Part shown: positions 22,706 to 34,634 of the stretch, piece after piece
Numbering within the stretch: the first letter of the stretch is position 1
Layout of the letters: each line of letters opens with the position of its first letter
DNA from: Siphonodentalium dalli
Taxonomy: Eukaryota > Mollusca > Scaphopoda > Gadilida > Siphonodentaliidae
Assembly: GCA_032622095.1 (NCBI GenBank)
Contig: CP136066.1
Coordinates: 92,155,319-92,219,318 of the forward strand
DNA: 64,000 bases
Direction of reading: 5' to 3'
Made by a program: the position numbers and the translations under genes
Notes under the pieces: generated by a model
Databases searched by the model: none
What the model was told of the DNA's origin: nothing
Seen by the model: the letters and a program-made list of their open reading frames with translations, nothing else

Positions 22706-24390
22706 GATTTGTTGGACGTTGTCCCAGACTACATGACCATAGTTCATCAAAGGGAGAATATAAATATTAAACATAATTTTAAGTGTTTTGCGGTTGACTT
22801 TAAACTTGAGTTTACGTAGCTGCGATAGGCAACTTGCGACTATGTTACAAATCTCCGTGATATGTGAGTCCCAACTAAGATTTGATTGAATGGAGACCCA
22901 AATATGTTTATGACTAGTGTCTTGTTCTATATGATATTCGTCTAGTTTCAAATCTAGGTTATTGGTGTTTGGTTTTTGGTTGCATTACATGTCACCAACC
23001 ATTGTCTCGACCACTCAGACACTCTATCGATATAATCTGCTAAACTATCTGATGTGAGCTGCAGTGAACTCCGTTTAGTAAAAAAGCAGGTATCGTCCGC
23101 ATAAATACGTGTGCATGAATCAATTGTTTTGGTTATATCATTAATATAGACAAGAAACAAAAAGGACCCAAAATTACCCTTGTGGGACTCCTGCAGGTAT
23201 CAGCTCAAAATTAGAAAAGGAACTTCCAACAACAACTCGCTGGCTACGGTTACTAAGATAATTTTCCAACCAAGCAAGTAACGGACCACTAATTCCATTC
23301 TGTTCAAGTTTGAAAATCAACCCCCTATGCCAGACTAGCTCGAATGCCTTTGGTATGTCACAGAATACAGCGCAAGTATTTAACTTCTCGACGAGCGCCA
23401 GGCTAAGGGAGTGATATATTTGAAGTAGTTGATAAGTTATGCTATGGTCAGGAGTGAAACCAGATTGAAACTGGTAAATCAATTTGTTTTCATAGAAATG
23501 TTTGGAGAGATATTTCAGTACCACTTTCTCGAAAACTTTACTCAAACAAGGTAACAGGGATATTGGGCGGTAGTTGCTGGTGGAAGTGCGATCATTCTTT
23601 TTAAAGATTGGCACCACATTCGCCCTTTTCCATATAGCAGGGAATACACTGGATTTGAGGGATTTTTGGAACAGTATTTTAAGGGGGTTTTCTATAGCGA
23701 GGGTGACACCTTGGATCATTTTTACTGTAATTTCGTCGTACCCTGACGCTTTGTTTGGGTTTATTGATTTAATCGTCGTGAGGATATCTTGGGTGTTGAT
23801 TTTGAACTCAGTTAATGTAGCTTTGCATGCTTTAACAAATGGGGAGATCACAAGAGAAATCATCAAGGCTCGAATTGGCAATGGACGTTTCGTTCAAAAA
23901 AGTCGCTTTATCAGCCTTTTCAAAGGACATTTCTCCATCTGGGTGTTTGTGCGATGTAATTTCTGTATTGGGTTTCGGACCCATTAAGTCCTTAACACTT
24001 CGCCAGAAGTACCTGGGGAGGATGAAATATGAAATTACGTTGCAAAATTTATTCGTGATGTCTTTTTTTGGCTTATTCTATTTTATTGTTAACTGTGTTT
24101 CTTATTATTTTGTATTTTTTTCAATCCATCTCTTTAGCAGACTTTGTTTGCTTTTTTGTGGACTCTGTCGCGTCGTCTGATGAGTGAATGTATTTCAGTT
24201 GTAAACCAGTGCTTATCTCTCGGGTGGATCAGGACACGTGTTGTCGGAATTGTTCGATCCATTATATATTGAAATTTACATGTAAACATTTCAGTCGGAT
24301 GGTCAACATCAGTTGTATTTTCCAATTCTTTGAGCCAATTTGGAACAGAAATAAGTTCTCGTGCTTTGTGAAAGTCGCTCTTATTGTAAT
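22706..24390 (-). pseudogene. LINE linker and reverse-transcriptase remnant
   Basis: Resumes just after the insertion with HYNKSDFHKARELI, then HWFTTEIHSLIRRRDRVHKK (endonuclease-RT linker). RT follows: SINPNKASGYDEITVKM, VPIFKKNDRTSTSNYRPISL, GFTPDHSITYQLL, VFCDIPKAFELVWH (motif A), IPAGVPQG, a frameshift near 23170, then FLVYINDI and YADDTCFF (motif C), WSRQWLVTCN, and LPLMNYGHVVWD at the C-terminus. The Asp in motif A and the ADD in motif C are present, but the frame is broken. Confidence 0.88.
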
Positions 24391-25772
24391 GGACCTATCC
24401 GTAGGTACCGCCCCAATTTCAATTATAGCCAATGAGCCAATAGCTTAAACCCGGAAGCGACATACGCCTGCATAGTGATATGAATCGCACCACAAGCGGG
24501 TCCCTAACTACAATTGTAAGCTATAGGGAATTTACGATCACGAGAGCAAAATATGTCTTAAAAAGCTACAATGGTGTTGATATGTGCATGGGGAACATGT
24601 CCGGTTGACGAACGATATTTATACATGTTTTAGTTCGGTTTCCTAAATAAAATAGTAACTAAGACATCTCTTTACGCTGGATTAAACAATGCCAACGACC
24701 ACACTCGGATCCTAGTGTTATTTAAATTTCAATAGTTATATATAACATATTTCAGACTAAAACGTGGAAATAGTAGTCGGTGATGCGTTATGAATATTAA
24801 TTGTGCCGCGAGTATGTGTTTTATGTGAAGTGTTTTTCGTTATAAATGTACACATTTGTTGCTGTTATAACATCGTGGTAATATTGAGTTCGAATGTCTG
24901 CTATTCACACTAACCTGTATGATCTCGTGCGAACGTCTTACTGAATCCATTTAATTGAGAATCTAAAGCTTCCCCCGACAATGTACGTGTAAATGAGAAT
25001 CAACAGATGTTTTCCATGAGAATTACACGAAATTTCACACATTGCACGTGCTTCGCGGTGTATACACACAACCTTCACCGAACAAGTTCACTTTGTGCCA
25101 CTGTTGCCTCGACATGGCAACATGTAACTGACTCCATGATAGTCGGCGTTTTCTTTAATGTACTTTATTTACGGCAAAATAGGATGTGGAATTTTAAAAG
25201 GCCATTATTTGATAATCCTTTTCATCCGGCCTGATTTCACCAGGGTTCATTCAGGACGCTCGTGGTATGGTAAACTGATAAGGTTATATTTATTTCGACA
25301 AAAGAGGGATGATAGATTAATTACCACATGTACACCTCCGTTTGGTTTATTTCATCAAGATGTGAACCATTAGCATAGCTTCGATATTAAATTTTCTATT
25401 TGATATTGAAGTTTCATAATGGCTGCATTTACACCGTATGATTCATCGTATATGCCTAAACATCTAGCTTTGTTGTTTATCGGAAGTGGCCTAACATCAC
25501 ACCTGTTTTTTTTTTTTTAAAACTGGTTCTATTTTTGTTTATATCTAACGACAGTCACTTTTACATGTTGCATATATACACACAAAGGTATCTTGAAAAT
25601 CGTGATATTCAGAACGAAGCTATATTATCGTGTTACATGGCGTTTAACAACACAGTCCTTTCTCATCGGAAGCTATTTTAGCACTGAATAGATAGCGGAA
25701 TTGAGATGGCTTGTGGTGCGTAGTAACAGTAACCATGCAGTCTACAGGTGGGCGGGACGTGCGGATAGGTCC
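24391..25772. mobile_element. 1.38-kb TIR element inserted into the LINE
   Basis: The termini read GGACCTATCCG..GGT.CCGCCC and the inverted equivalent (GGCGGGACGTGCGGATAGGTCC at the right end, in part). The flanks are AT on both sides. Removing the element with one AT joins the two LINE halves in frame across the expected endonuclease-linker sequence, which supports these as the true borders. No transposase was recognised inside; the two open frames at 25007-25373 (+) have no known domain. Superfamily unknown, given the apparent 2-bp AT duplication. Confidence 0.8.
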
Positions 25773-26471
25773 ATTGTGAACTGTCCGATATGAAATTCTA
25801 GTCTCGCCTGTTACATATTTAATGAAGACAGCAACTGCGTAGTGAAATATCATTTCAGGGAATATTGTCACTAATTATAATAGGGTCTAATAGAGTACTG
25901 GTTTGAGGTAACCATGGTTGGTGTTTTGATAACGTTGTTTAATTGGTAGGCAGAAGTCAGTTCAATTATGTATGATGAAGGGTCTAAAACATTTGAATTG
26001 AAGTCACCTATAATAATTATAGGTAGGTTTGTATCTAAAGCGGCATCTACAGCAATGTCGAGAATTTCACAGTACACACAGTCACAAAATTGCTCAGAAC
26101 GATAGGACACGCAGAGGGTAACAGGAGATCTTGGACCTCAAGGCAAACGACATAACGGATGTATCTAATTCCAAAAAATATTTCCGATCGACAGCTATAT
26201 GATCAGAAAAATAGACTGCGATACCCCCGCCATAATTAGATCCGTCATTTGGGTCCTGATGCCAATTCAATCTGATTTTATCTGTTGTGAAAATTGAGTC
26301 AATATCGGTTAAAGAGATAATGTCGTATTCGCTAATAATATCAGTTATTTTCTCAAGTTTATGTCTAATACCGCGAATGTTCAAATGAAAAATTGATAAT
26401 GAATCCGAGTCTGTTCAACTGATCCACTTATAATTAGAATAACAGTTAACAGAGGGATAATCCGTATTCAT
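25773..26471 (-). pseudogene. LINE endonuclease domain remnant
   Basis: From the ATG at 26471: SIFHLNIRGIRHKLEKI and DIISLTDI (the APE-type endonuclease start, usually ..LTET), NYGGGIAVYFSDHIAV, then after a deletion or frameshift NLPIIIIGDFNSNVLD (GDFN motif) and VIKTPT. Near 25800 it continues VFIKYVTGETRISYRTVHN and stops at the TIR insertion. APE-type endonuclease plus RT is the CR1/Jockey/L2-like layout. Confidence 0.8.
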
Positions 26472-26797
26472 TTTTTATCAAAACTCGGGATTTTGAGAAA
26501 TGGCGTCGATTTTCTGGTTCCACGACACTTTGTATCAATAACTGCGTGTTTCCCTATCGATTCACGCCACATGGTAATTTCAGAGAAACTAAGTCATAAA
26601 ATTAATTCAGTGCACATTCATGAATCGACAGGGAACTAACATCATTATGTGTACGTGCCAAGCATCAAAGCACAACTCGCAGTTGTGTTGCATGTTCAGA
26701 ACTATGAGAGGAGAGGGTCATGAAAATATAAAACACAAACGTGAAAAAATAGAGCTTAAGTGTGTGCTCCATGAGTAATTTACACTGTTCGGGCTAA

Positions 26798-28148
26798 GGG
26801 TGGATACACACATGCATGTAATCTCTGTAAATATCGTGTATTTGGCGTTTTACATGGATCATACACATCGTGTAATATGTGTCCGCTGACAACCCAACCA
26901 TTGCGACTGTGTTTGACCACAGTGAGTTAAACTCTGAACCGCTGAAGAGCCGTTGACTGGGACGAAGTCATCAGGCCGCTTAAAATAATTATTCGCGCGA
27001 TAACTCAAATGGTCGACGTTCTGTTTAAATCATTGTCAGTCTTCTATTGATGTTAATACCAGTGATGGCCTCTTCCCCAACGCAGGGGGCTATGACACCC
27101 AACATGCACGGGGAGCTATATTATCCCAGAAGCTACCGAATTCACCATTGCATATTTCCTCGACAGGGGGTGTGCATGCAGCACCCTGAGTCCTGACACC
27201 CTGCTTTATAAATATCGTAGTCATATCTGTCGTGTCTGTTTTCTACGAGTGATTAATCTAATATGCAGCAATTTATGCTATTCATATAATTATGAATATA
27301 TTATACATCTTTAAATTTGAATGCATGGTGTTGCTGTTTGTCTTCATTCGGCGAAAAGGTTGCCTAGCTACGAGTTCCCAACTACGTCACCTTTCTTCTA
27401 TTGTGTTATACAGTTATACATGTATGCGCAAAATTTACAACTATGGAATATTTAAGAAAAACATTATATTGTAATTCTTGCCCAGATAATCCCGACTGAT
27501 ACATTCAATTAACTCCCTTAGTTATTGGAAGCTTTCGAGGACCAGCCCCTCCCCAATCATGGATTATGGTCGAAAATGTTATAATTCAAGCTTGTGACAG
27601 TTAGGAGCTTGTTCAACCTTTGGCTTGAGAAACATATATATAAATGGGGGGGGGTGTCACTCTTTTTTATTTCAACGCTGTACCTGCATTATTTTTTGGC
27701 GCTATAATGAATATTTGCAATCCCAATTGAATTAATGTTATCACATGAGCTCGCTCTCAAATTATCAGAGAAATCTCAACAAGCCGGTATCATCCTATAA
27801 AAGAATTCTGCATATTTTATTTTTGTTTTGGATGACCCTGTTTCCAAGAAATGACAGAAATATATAAAATCGACCGGCTCTAATCCACTTTTCGAAATGA
27901 ATTATAACTCGTGAAAAACAGCAACATATATCAGACAAGAATTACTCATTTCGGCATCCATGAAAGAAGACATGTTTATGACTGGCCTGAAATTTCTTGA
28001 TGGCAGTTTGTTTGATAATGGCTTATAACTACTCACTGGTGAAATTGACCTCTCGCGCGCAGGTGATTAATTTTGTCAATTATTGGTGTGGCCATGTAAA
28101 ATACATGTATTTTACATACAGACATTACATGCATGTGTGTATCCACCC
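26798..28148. mobile_element. PIF/Harbinger-like non-autonomous element
   Basis: The left end GGGTGGATACACACATGC and the right end GCATGTGTGTATCCACCC are inverted copies over about 31 bp. Both sides are flanked by TAA (26795-26797 and 28149-28151), matching the TWA target duplication of PIF/Harbinger transposons. The 1.35-kb interior has no transposase. A truncated relative lies at 3149-3336. Confidence 0.82.
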
Positions 28149-28151
28149 TAA

Positions 28152-29188
28152 AGCTCGAGTATTTTAAATAGATTAGGTAGTTCTCAGCAAAATTAAAACG
28201 ATTTTCATCTTGTGGCGTATTCAATAATACTCCGTCCCTTTAAAGTTTACGACAGTAAATAGTGGAATGATCCAGTAGGGAGGTAAGGGTCTTGCTTCTA
28301 CCAAGTATCCGCTAATATTGATGAGGTAAAATAATAAGATGTAGATGAATTATGATATAAAGATGACATATATGGTGAAAACGTGATATACAGTCAATAG
28401 TAGCAACTAACGGTATGATAACACTATCATTCATAGAATTATTCGCGTTCGTAATAATCGACTCGTCCAAACAAATCGATATTTTATTGAGAGCCTGCGC
28501 ACTGATGACAACCAAACCATGTGGGCTTTTGGCGGTAACCTTCTCGGGTATGTCTAAAAATGTTCGTGTTGGTTTGTCTATCAAATGAGAGTATGTTTAT
28601 CAATGTATTTTGAATTCTAGATTCTTTAATTCCGTTATCTATTAAATTGCTGTTTATAAAGGGATATCTAGAGTGGTTTCAAATTCAAGGGGATATACTA
28701 AGCTTAATGAAATATTTATAAATGGAATTTGTTTGGATAGAGTCGTCCGAAACAATAACAATTTCTTACTCTTTTACTAGTTGGCCTTGGAAGGAGAAAC
28801 AATAAAAATTAAATACAAAAATATATATAATAATAAAATTGTGTCTGTGTCTCAACTCAACCGAACCTTTATTGGCATGGTATGCAAGAGTGAATTTGTT
28901 AATCCTTTATTTCTTTATTTAAAAAAAATAAATTGTATATAATTATTTTTAATTTTATTTTTAATGGGTCTAATTACAATAAAATAGATGACTGGGAATG
29001 ATTCCTAAACTAAAACAGGTTTGTATATTGGATTTAAGATGGGTGCTATTATACATACATCGATGCCACTAGAGCAAAGTTATCTGTAAAATACTACTAC
29101 TAGTATTAGTGTTTTAGTCAGGTCAAAATGAGTTGCATGTATCAGGATAGGGGTAGATACTAGTACATGGATAGATACGTTAGGCAAA
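28152..29188. other. non-coding intron sequence
   Basis: AT-rich and within the last receptor intron. A 90-codon minus frame at 28584-28312 has no recognisable domain. No feature supported. Confidence 0.5.
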
Positions 29189-29189
29189 T

Positions 29190-30165
29190 TCAGTGAAACA
29201 AAGATAATAAGTAGCTAAATTAAACTCTTTGGTAACTCATCAATAAACCATAAATTATTCTGGTCTTTACTTCCAGAATCATATATTAAAAGTAGTCCAG
29301 TCTGTATTCTGTATACACATTTGCTGACTAAACAGGAACATATGCTATTTAATTATATGTAATTATATCCGAGTTTCTGCTCATGTAACTTGGTGGGATA
29401 GACAGGCAAATAACTTTATTTAATTATATTCTTTATTTTTTCTTATCCCTTTTTTGTTATTTATTTATTTATTTTTGTGTGTTCATCATTATTGTTTATT
29501 AATTTATATATATAAGAACAATGTTGGATCAATTCAGATTATGATTGTTATACTGTTGCTGTAAAGCTGGTAATCTACTGGTAAAAGTGTGGGGACTCAG
29601 CCTTCGTAGGTGGGGTGAGCAGAAACATAGGTAAATTAACAAAGATCAAGTCATTGGCTCAGTCAGCCAAATATGAGGAAAATTCAATGAAAAAAAGATT
29701 ATAAGTAGATCAATTAAACTCTTTTGTAACTCATCAATAAACCATAGTAAATTATTCTGGTCTTTGCTTCCAGAATCAAATATTAAAAGTAGTCCATTCA
29801 GTATAATGTATACACATATGCTGACTTAATAAGAACATATGCTATGTAATATATGTAATTCTATCTGAGTATCTGCTCATGTAACTTCTTTGGTGTGGGT
29901 AAGCAGGCACATAATTTTATGCAATTCTCTTCTTTTTGTCTGCTTGTTTGTTTTATTTCCTTTTCACTTTTTTGTTTTATTTATTTATTTTTGAGTGTTC
30001 ATCATTATTGTTTATTAAGTTGTATATATAAGAACACTGTTGAATCAATTGCAGGTTATGAATCTTATAATGTTGCTGTAAAGCAGGCAATCTACTTGTA
30101 AAAGGGTGGGGACTTAGCCTTTAGTAAGTGGGGTGAGCAGAAACACAGTACATTAACAAAGATCG
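29190..30165. repeat. tandem duplication, two copies of about 494 bp
   Basis: AAACTCTTT(T/G)GTAACTCATC starts at 29222 and again at 29716. Both copies continue through TTCCAGAATCA, AAAAGTAGTCCA, GAACATATGCTAT, TCTGCTCATGTAACTT, TTTATTTATTTATTT, TCATCATTATTGTTTATTAA and GGTGGGGTGAGCAGAAACA. Diverged by scattered substitutions and indels. It lies just downstream of the LINE ORF1 remnant on the same strand and could be its 3' sequence, which is inference. Confidence 0.85.
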
Positions 30166-30339
30166 GGTTAGATATCATCTAATCTTAAAATTACAAAAAC
30201 TGACTAGGATGCTGTATAACCAGTAAAGTGTTTGCTGCATAAATACACATGAAACAGAATACTGTGGATAAGTTCAATTCTGTATGTGCCTCTGTCAGGT
30301 CTATCTGTAGCCTGGTCAAGTTGTTGTAATAGCGTTGGC

Positions 30340-31441
30340 TTATGTTAACCACGTGACTTTCGACATCTCCCGAACTTTGAATAGTACCTTGCAGTTATCC
30401 GTCCAATATGAGTGAATTGTTCCGTCTTTCTTGGCACTACTTAGCTCACGCACCAAACCCTGCCTCTTCATGGTTATATCTTCAAATATCAAGACCTTCG
30501 TATTAACCTTCAATTTCTTTTTTGATTTATAGATCAGATCTTTGATATCCCAGTCATTAAACCTGGCAATGACATTACAAAATCTGTTGCGAGGGCCTTG
30601 TGCATGATGATGATGAGGAATCTGTTCCCATATTTTCATCACTGGATCTATGATCATATTTAGGTTCCATGGCTGGACCAAGTGGATGACAGCGAGCTAT
30701 GTCGATGGGTTGAATGTCTATTTCAAGGTAGTCATTAATTAATTTGGTCAGCAATCTTTTTGTTGGCATCTTTCTTGATCTTTCGTATCATTAGAAACCG
30801 GAAAGTTAATCAATCTTAGACTTAGCTCTCTGCCGTGAGATTCTGAATCTTCCAGATTATCATTTGCCTGTGCAAGCGATGCCTCATTTTCATCAATTCT
30901 CTGTTTTAACAGAACATTAGTACATTTCAGAGTGTTGATGTCACTGTTCAGATTAGCTATGTGTGTTTGTATTTTTCATCGAAGATTCGATTGCTGTTTT
31001 CAATGCAGTTTCGATGGTTTTTGGAATTGTTTTTAGAGAATCCTGTATTACTTGTTGGATACCCTTATTAACAAGTTCGATAATCTTCGCTTCCAAGTTA
31101 TTGATAATACTCTTTTGGATTTTAGGTAGGAGTGCACCCCCCCCCACGACATCAGGAATTGTTTTGCTGTTTGCCTTTGCTGATTTACGTGTTTTTGGTT
31201 TTTGAGGTTGTGACTGCGTGAATGTTATGCTGGGGTTAATCTCATATTCATCAATATAATATAGAGACGTACCAATGTCCATTGATGTCCTTTTCATCGA
31301 ATGAAATTTTTTGTCGAGAGGAGAGACTTCCTTTCTCTTCATCAGGTTTTTGTTTCCGATATTGTCGTAGACCGGTTTTGGCGTGGTTGATGACCTTTGG
31401 GTTGTAGCGGCTGATCCGGGAACACCGGACCGAGTAGTCAT
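30340..31441 (-). pseudogene. LINE ORF1 protein remnant (L1-ORF1p-like)
   Basis: Starting at the ATG at 31441 the protein has a basic, disordered N-terminus (MKRKEVSPLDKK, QKPKTRKSAKANSK), then a helical part (NNLEAKIIELVNKGIQQ). After a frameshift near 30955 comes a probable coiled coil (LKQRIDENEASLAQAND), then ELSLRLINFP, then after another shift DIQPIDIARCHPLGP. Finally there is RNRFCNVIARFNDWDIK, KVLIFEDITMKRQGLVREL and a stop after KVTWLT. Coiled coil, RRM-like R..NF / A.CH.LGP and C-terminal R..I.RF order matches L1-type ORF1 RNA-binding proteins. Two frameshifts make it inactive. No ORF2 follows. Confidence 0.75.
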
Positions 31442-31669
31442 GACTATAGTGTATTCGCCTGGTCAGGTGGCGATTCACTTTAGCACGAAAATAGGTGAGA
31501 TTAAAATAATTTCGTCAGTTGGCCTGGGTTTATATTATTGGGATGGAATTTTAACAATTAGCTGTGACCGCTAGATGATAATTACAATCTTGAACCTGAC
31601 TGATTATACATTTTATTTATAGACGGTATCTTTTAGCCGAATTTAGTCCGTGGTAGCATGTAGCTTGTT

Positions 31670-31880
31670 CCAAAGGATTTAGTCAAACGAGTAAATCCAA
31701 GATGGTCACTGGCGGTCATGTTTTTTCAACGAAAGTTTTAAAACAACTATCCAATAAATGCGGGCTGCAGATTGTGCCGATAGGTTCAAATTTGAAATCC
31801 AATATGGCTGCAGGTGGCCATGTTATTTAAAGAATTTCGGGGGTAAAAATCCCTGACGTAAATTGTTAACGGACGCACGG
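31670..31880. repeat. dispersed copy of the AAGATGGCC repeat family
   Basis: AAATCCAAGATGGTCACTGGCGG with GTCATGTTTTTTCAAC, and AATCCAATATGGCTGCAGGTGGC with CATGTTATTT: two units related to 21860-22705. Confidence 0.65.
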
Positions 31881-32378
31881 ACATACATACGAACGGACGG
31901 AGGGACGATGGACGCCAACACATGACAATAGCTCAAACTTTACTTATTTAATCTAAAAATGAATCATACTAACATTATTTAAATAAGCAGACATTTCTTT
32001 TTGTAAAAGGAAATAAGATTTTTCGGTAAATCTGACGACCCCTAGCTCCGCCTAAAATGTCGGAGCTATATTCGTACCCATAAGAATGTGCGAAGCGCTT
32101 GATTTGAATTATCACATTGGACAGAAAACGTCTAACAACGGATATATCTACGATTTACTCCAATTTCCCCGTGTTCGTAACTGTTTACCAGAGTTTGCCC
32201 GAACTAAACAAATTGTCACTTCGAAACTTATTTTCCCTTTTAGAACGATTTTTCAAAACTCTTTGTAAAAGCCAACATGATTTACACATCACATGTCACC
32301 TAAATAATCACGTAGTGATAGTCTGATCTGGTGAATTGTCACCCACATTGTGATAATTACAACACGTGTTATATTTAC

Positions 32379-32632
32379 TTTCGACTAAATTCTTGCTTAT
32401 ATGGCGATCCGTGTCGAACAAAGAATGCAAGTGGAGCAGAGTTGAAAGTCTTCTCAGCTACGACAACGTCATCACACTCGACTGCGGCGTAATAATTTAG
32501 TTGACTTCTGTCCAGAAAAAAGGCATATTTCCCAGTCCGAGCAAGGCGAACGCCATCATCGTTGTTCTTCGCAAACACACCACTCTCCTTTATTTGGTCC
32601 CATATCCTTTTGTAGACTTCGCCGTCTGACTT
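32379..32632 (-). CDS. iGluR exon: central S2 with ligand-pocket acid
   Basis: The acceptor is TTATCCTTCAG|AAG and the donor CGAAA|GTAAAT. The 254-bp exon reads KSDGEVYKRIWDQIKESG, then DGVRLARTGKYAFFLD, RSQLNYYAAVECDD and VRHGSPYKQEFSR. In FLDRSQ, Asp stands where GluA2 has the ligand-amine-binding Glu705; GluN1, GluN3 and GluD receptors, which bind glycine or D-serine, also have Asp there. The Cys of VECDD aligns with the first Cys of the conserved S2 disulfide. HGSPY resembles GluD and NMDA-type sequences. The exon ends two bases into a codon that the terminal exon completes as Asn. Confidence 0.93.
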
Positions 32633-34416
32633 CTGAAGGATAACACAAAAAGATAACAAGTTATTTTAACAGTAAATACTGGTGTCTGCCAACACGACTG
32701 TGATATTGTAGCGATGCCTTTCTGCTAACCTTCCTTTTATCCATTGAGAAGATGTGTCACTGAATCATGTTTAGATCATAAGATCAACACATAGCCATGT
32801 TCAAATTGTTATCTCAACAATGATATAATGAATATGAAAGCTTTATCTGGCGGACTATTGTGGGTTTCACACAACAGTGACTTGGTCGAATAAAGCGACG
32901 TGCGATTTTCAAACATCGCGCCAAGTTTTGACCATTGAGCAAGGTCGCTTTTACTGTGACTGCTCCGCACGACTAATGTGTTAAAAGAGCATTCGGTTCG
33001 GATGTCCAGAGATCAGTATGCCCACCCTGATATACGCACGAATTTGTTGCAGCTGGGTTTGCTTCCTTGCCGGAGGATGGTAGTGACAAAGGTACCACAT
33101 GCCTTTGTCCGAGATACTAATTGCTGTAAAGTACATTACAACTAATTCACGGTATAATGCGCAATATAACTGGATCGAATATTAGTATTAATAATGCGAC
33201 AATATATTCAGTAAAGTAAGGATCAGCGGTCCAAATTATATATATATATCCACCGACCCTCCACTTGTCATTTTAAAAATTCAGTATCGTAGTATAATTT
33301 CACTGCCTTCAGTCATACTATACCTTCTGCATTGTTTTGTAAATTTGTGCCATGACACACATTTCTCTTAGTTGTTATAATATTAGTAGACCATGCACGC
33401 TCTTTCGAAATTCTCTGTAGTCTTTAATGGTCATTGCTTCCACCATTTTCTGAACTCTTTCTATAATTCTACTATTAAAAAAATAATTTTTAGAGACTTT
33501 CTAGCAATGTTCCACTAACATATATATCGTCACACGATAATTATACTGTCCTAAGCACCATTTTCCAAAATTTCGAGTATGATATACCGTATGAATCGGC
33601 AAGACATAAACTTCATAACTACGACCACATGCGCGGGACATATGTCTGGGAATATAAATAACACCAATATGTCGCATGCATGTGATATAATGACTTGCTG
33701 TATATACTATATAGGGTTATTTTATTTATTTATTGTGTGTGTTATTTATTTTTTTCCAATTGTTTCAATTGTTGATGCATGCATTTGTTTTTAGGTGTAA
33801 CCCTTGCATAATGTCATATTTTAACTTTGTGTTATTTGTAAATATTGTAAGCCACTCTCCACACGTGGAGGTCAATAAATAAATAAATCAGGGGTACATA
33901 GGCATTCTACAGATCAGTACTATACTGTGACGTTTACGCACATACATGTATAACACGATTCCCAGACCCAATAGTCTTGTTTGGAAATCGAGCTGTCTCA
34001 ATCACGTGGTCACGTGACGTGTACACAAAATGAGAAACACGGCACTATTCTATCTCCGAAGATGAACCAAGCATTCCTAACATAGTGCACTGTTGATCTC
34101 AGTGTTAACCCTTTCATGGCGGGAGATGCACTGGCGCAACATTAAATACCCTGTGCCAATGCATTCTCTCATATATGCGAGTCGACCATAGGTCCCCTCC
34201 CATATATAAGAGAATGCATTCGCCTATCATTTTTTAAAAACAGTTTATATCTCGGGCGACGATTTTCACATCTAACGCCTTTGTCCTGTTTTGAACATAT
34301 ATGTATATGTGATAAGTTGTACAGAAAGTATACCGAATTACATAAACCGATATTGTTCATTGCAATTTTGATATGATAGGTCTAAATATTGCATTCATTC
34401 TAAAACTATGACTCAC
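32633..34416. other. receptor intron (1.8 kb)
   Basis: Non-coding. It contains TA/TTTA-rich sequence, a (AATA)n end near 33870-33890 after a short GTGGAGGTC, which resembles a LINE-like 3' tail on the plus strand, and the dispersed repeat at 34107-34230. Confidence 0.6.
34107..34230. repeat. dispersed 'CCCTTTCATGGCGGGAG' repeat, copy 1
   Basis: Shares AACCCTTTCATG.xGGGAG, GCACTGGxGCA.CATTAAA and TATATAAGAGAATGCA with the longer copy at 45254-45515 and the copy at 52118-52246. Nearly palindromic around TATAT. It lies in a receptor intron. Confidence 0.75.
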
Positions 34417-34634
34417 CGAGAACAGGTCTTTCAAGTTGGTCCCTTGTTTAATAAGTGGTTTTATCTTGTTCTGGTTAGCCAAGTCATCGATGCTGTTGAT
34501 GTGGTTGTTTGGAACCGCTACTGTTAGAAATGCTGCAAGATTAGCTGTATAAGCTGACAACATCAGAATCGTGAACAACCACCATGTTCCGACAATCAGC
34601 CTGCTATACACGGTAATATGTCGCTGTTCATAAC
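34417..34634 (-). CDS. iGluR exon: M3 gate and start of S2
   Basis: The acceptor is ACACCTACAG|GTTATG and the donor TTCTCG|GTGAGT. The 218-bp exon completes the split Gly and reads YEQRHITVYSRLIVGTWW, then LFTILMLSAYTANLAAF and LTVAVP. AYTANLAAF is the M3 gating signature SYTANLAAF with the first Ser replaced by Ala. S2 begins INSIDDLANQNKIKP and KQGTNLKDLFS. The residue at the place of GluA2 T655 (GST) is Leu or Asn depending on the gap, so the second-lobe contact is altered. The preceding intron sequence is open for about 190 codons in this frame, but that is a coincidence. Confidence 0.95.

Larger units (their letters stand above)
22706..26471 (-). mobile_element. degenerate LINE, interrupted by a TIR element
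   Basis: A minus-strand ORF2 can be followed from an endonuclease start near 26471 to an RT C-terminus near 22706, interrupted between 25772 and 24391 by a later insertion. The element is on the same strand as the host receptor gene, in its last intron. Its 3' end runs directly into the AAGATGGCCGC repeat cluster, so no tail is visible. Frameshifts (for example after AGVPQG near 23170) and internal deletions make it inactive. Confidence 0.88.

Noticed and set aside
22183-22736. Open frames of 62-76 codons on the plus strand
   Set aside because: They overlie the AAGATGGCCGC repeat cluster and are not conserved between its units.
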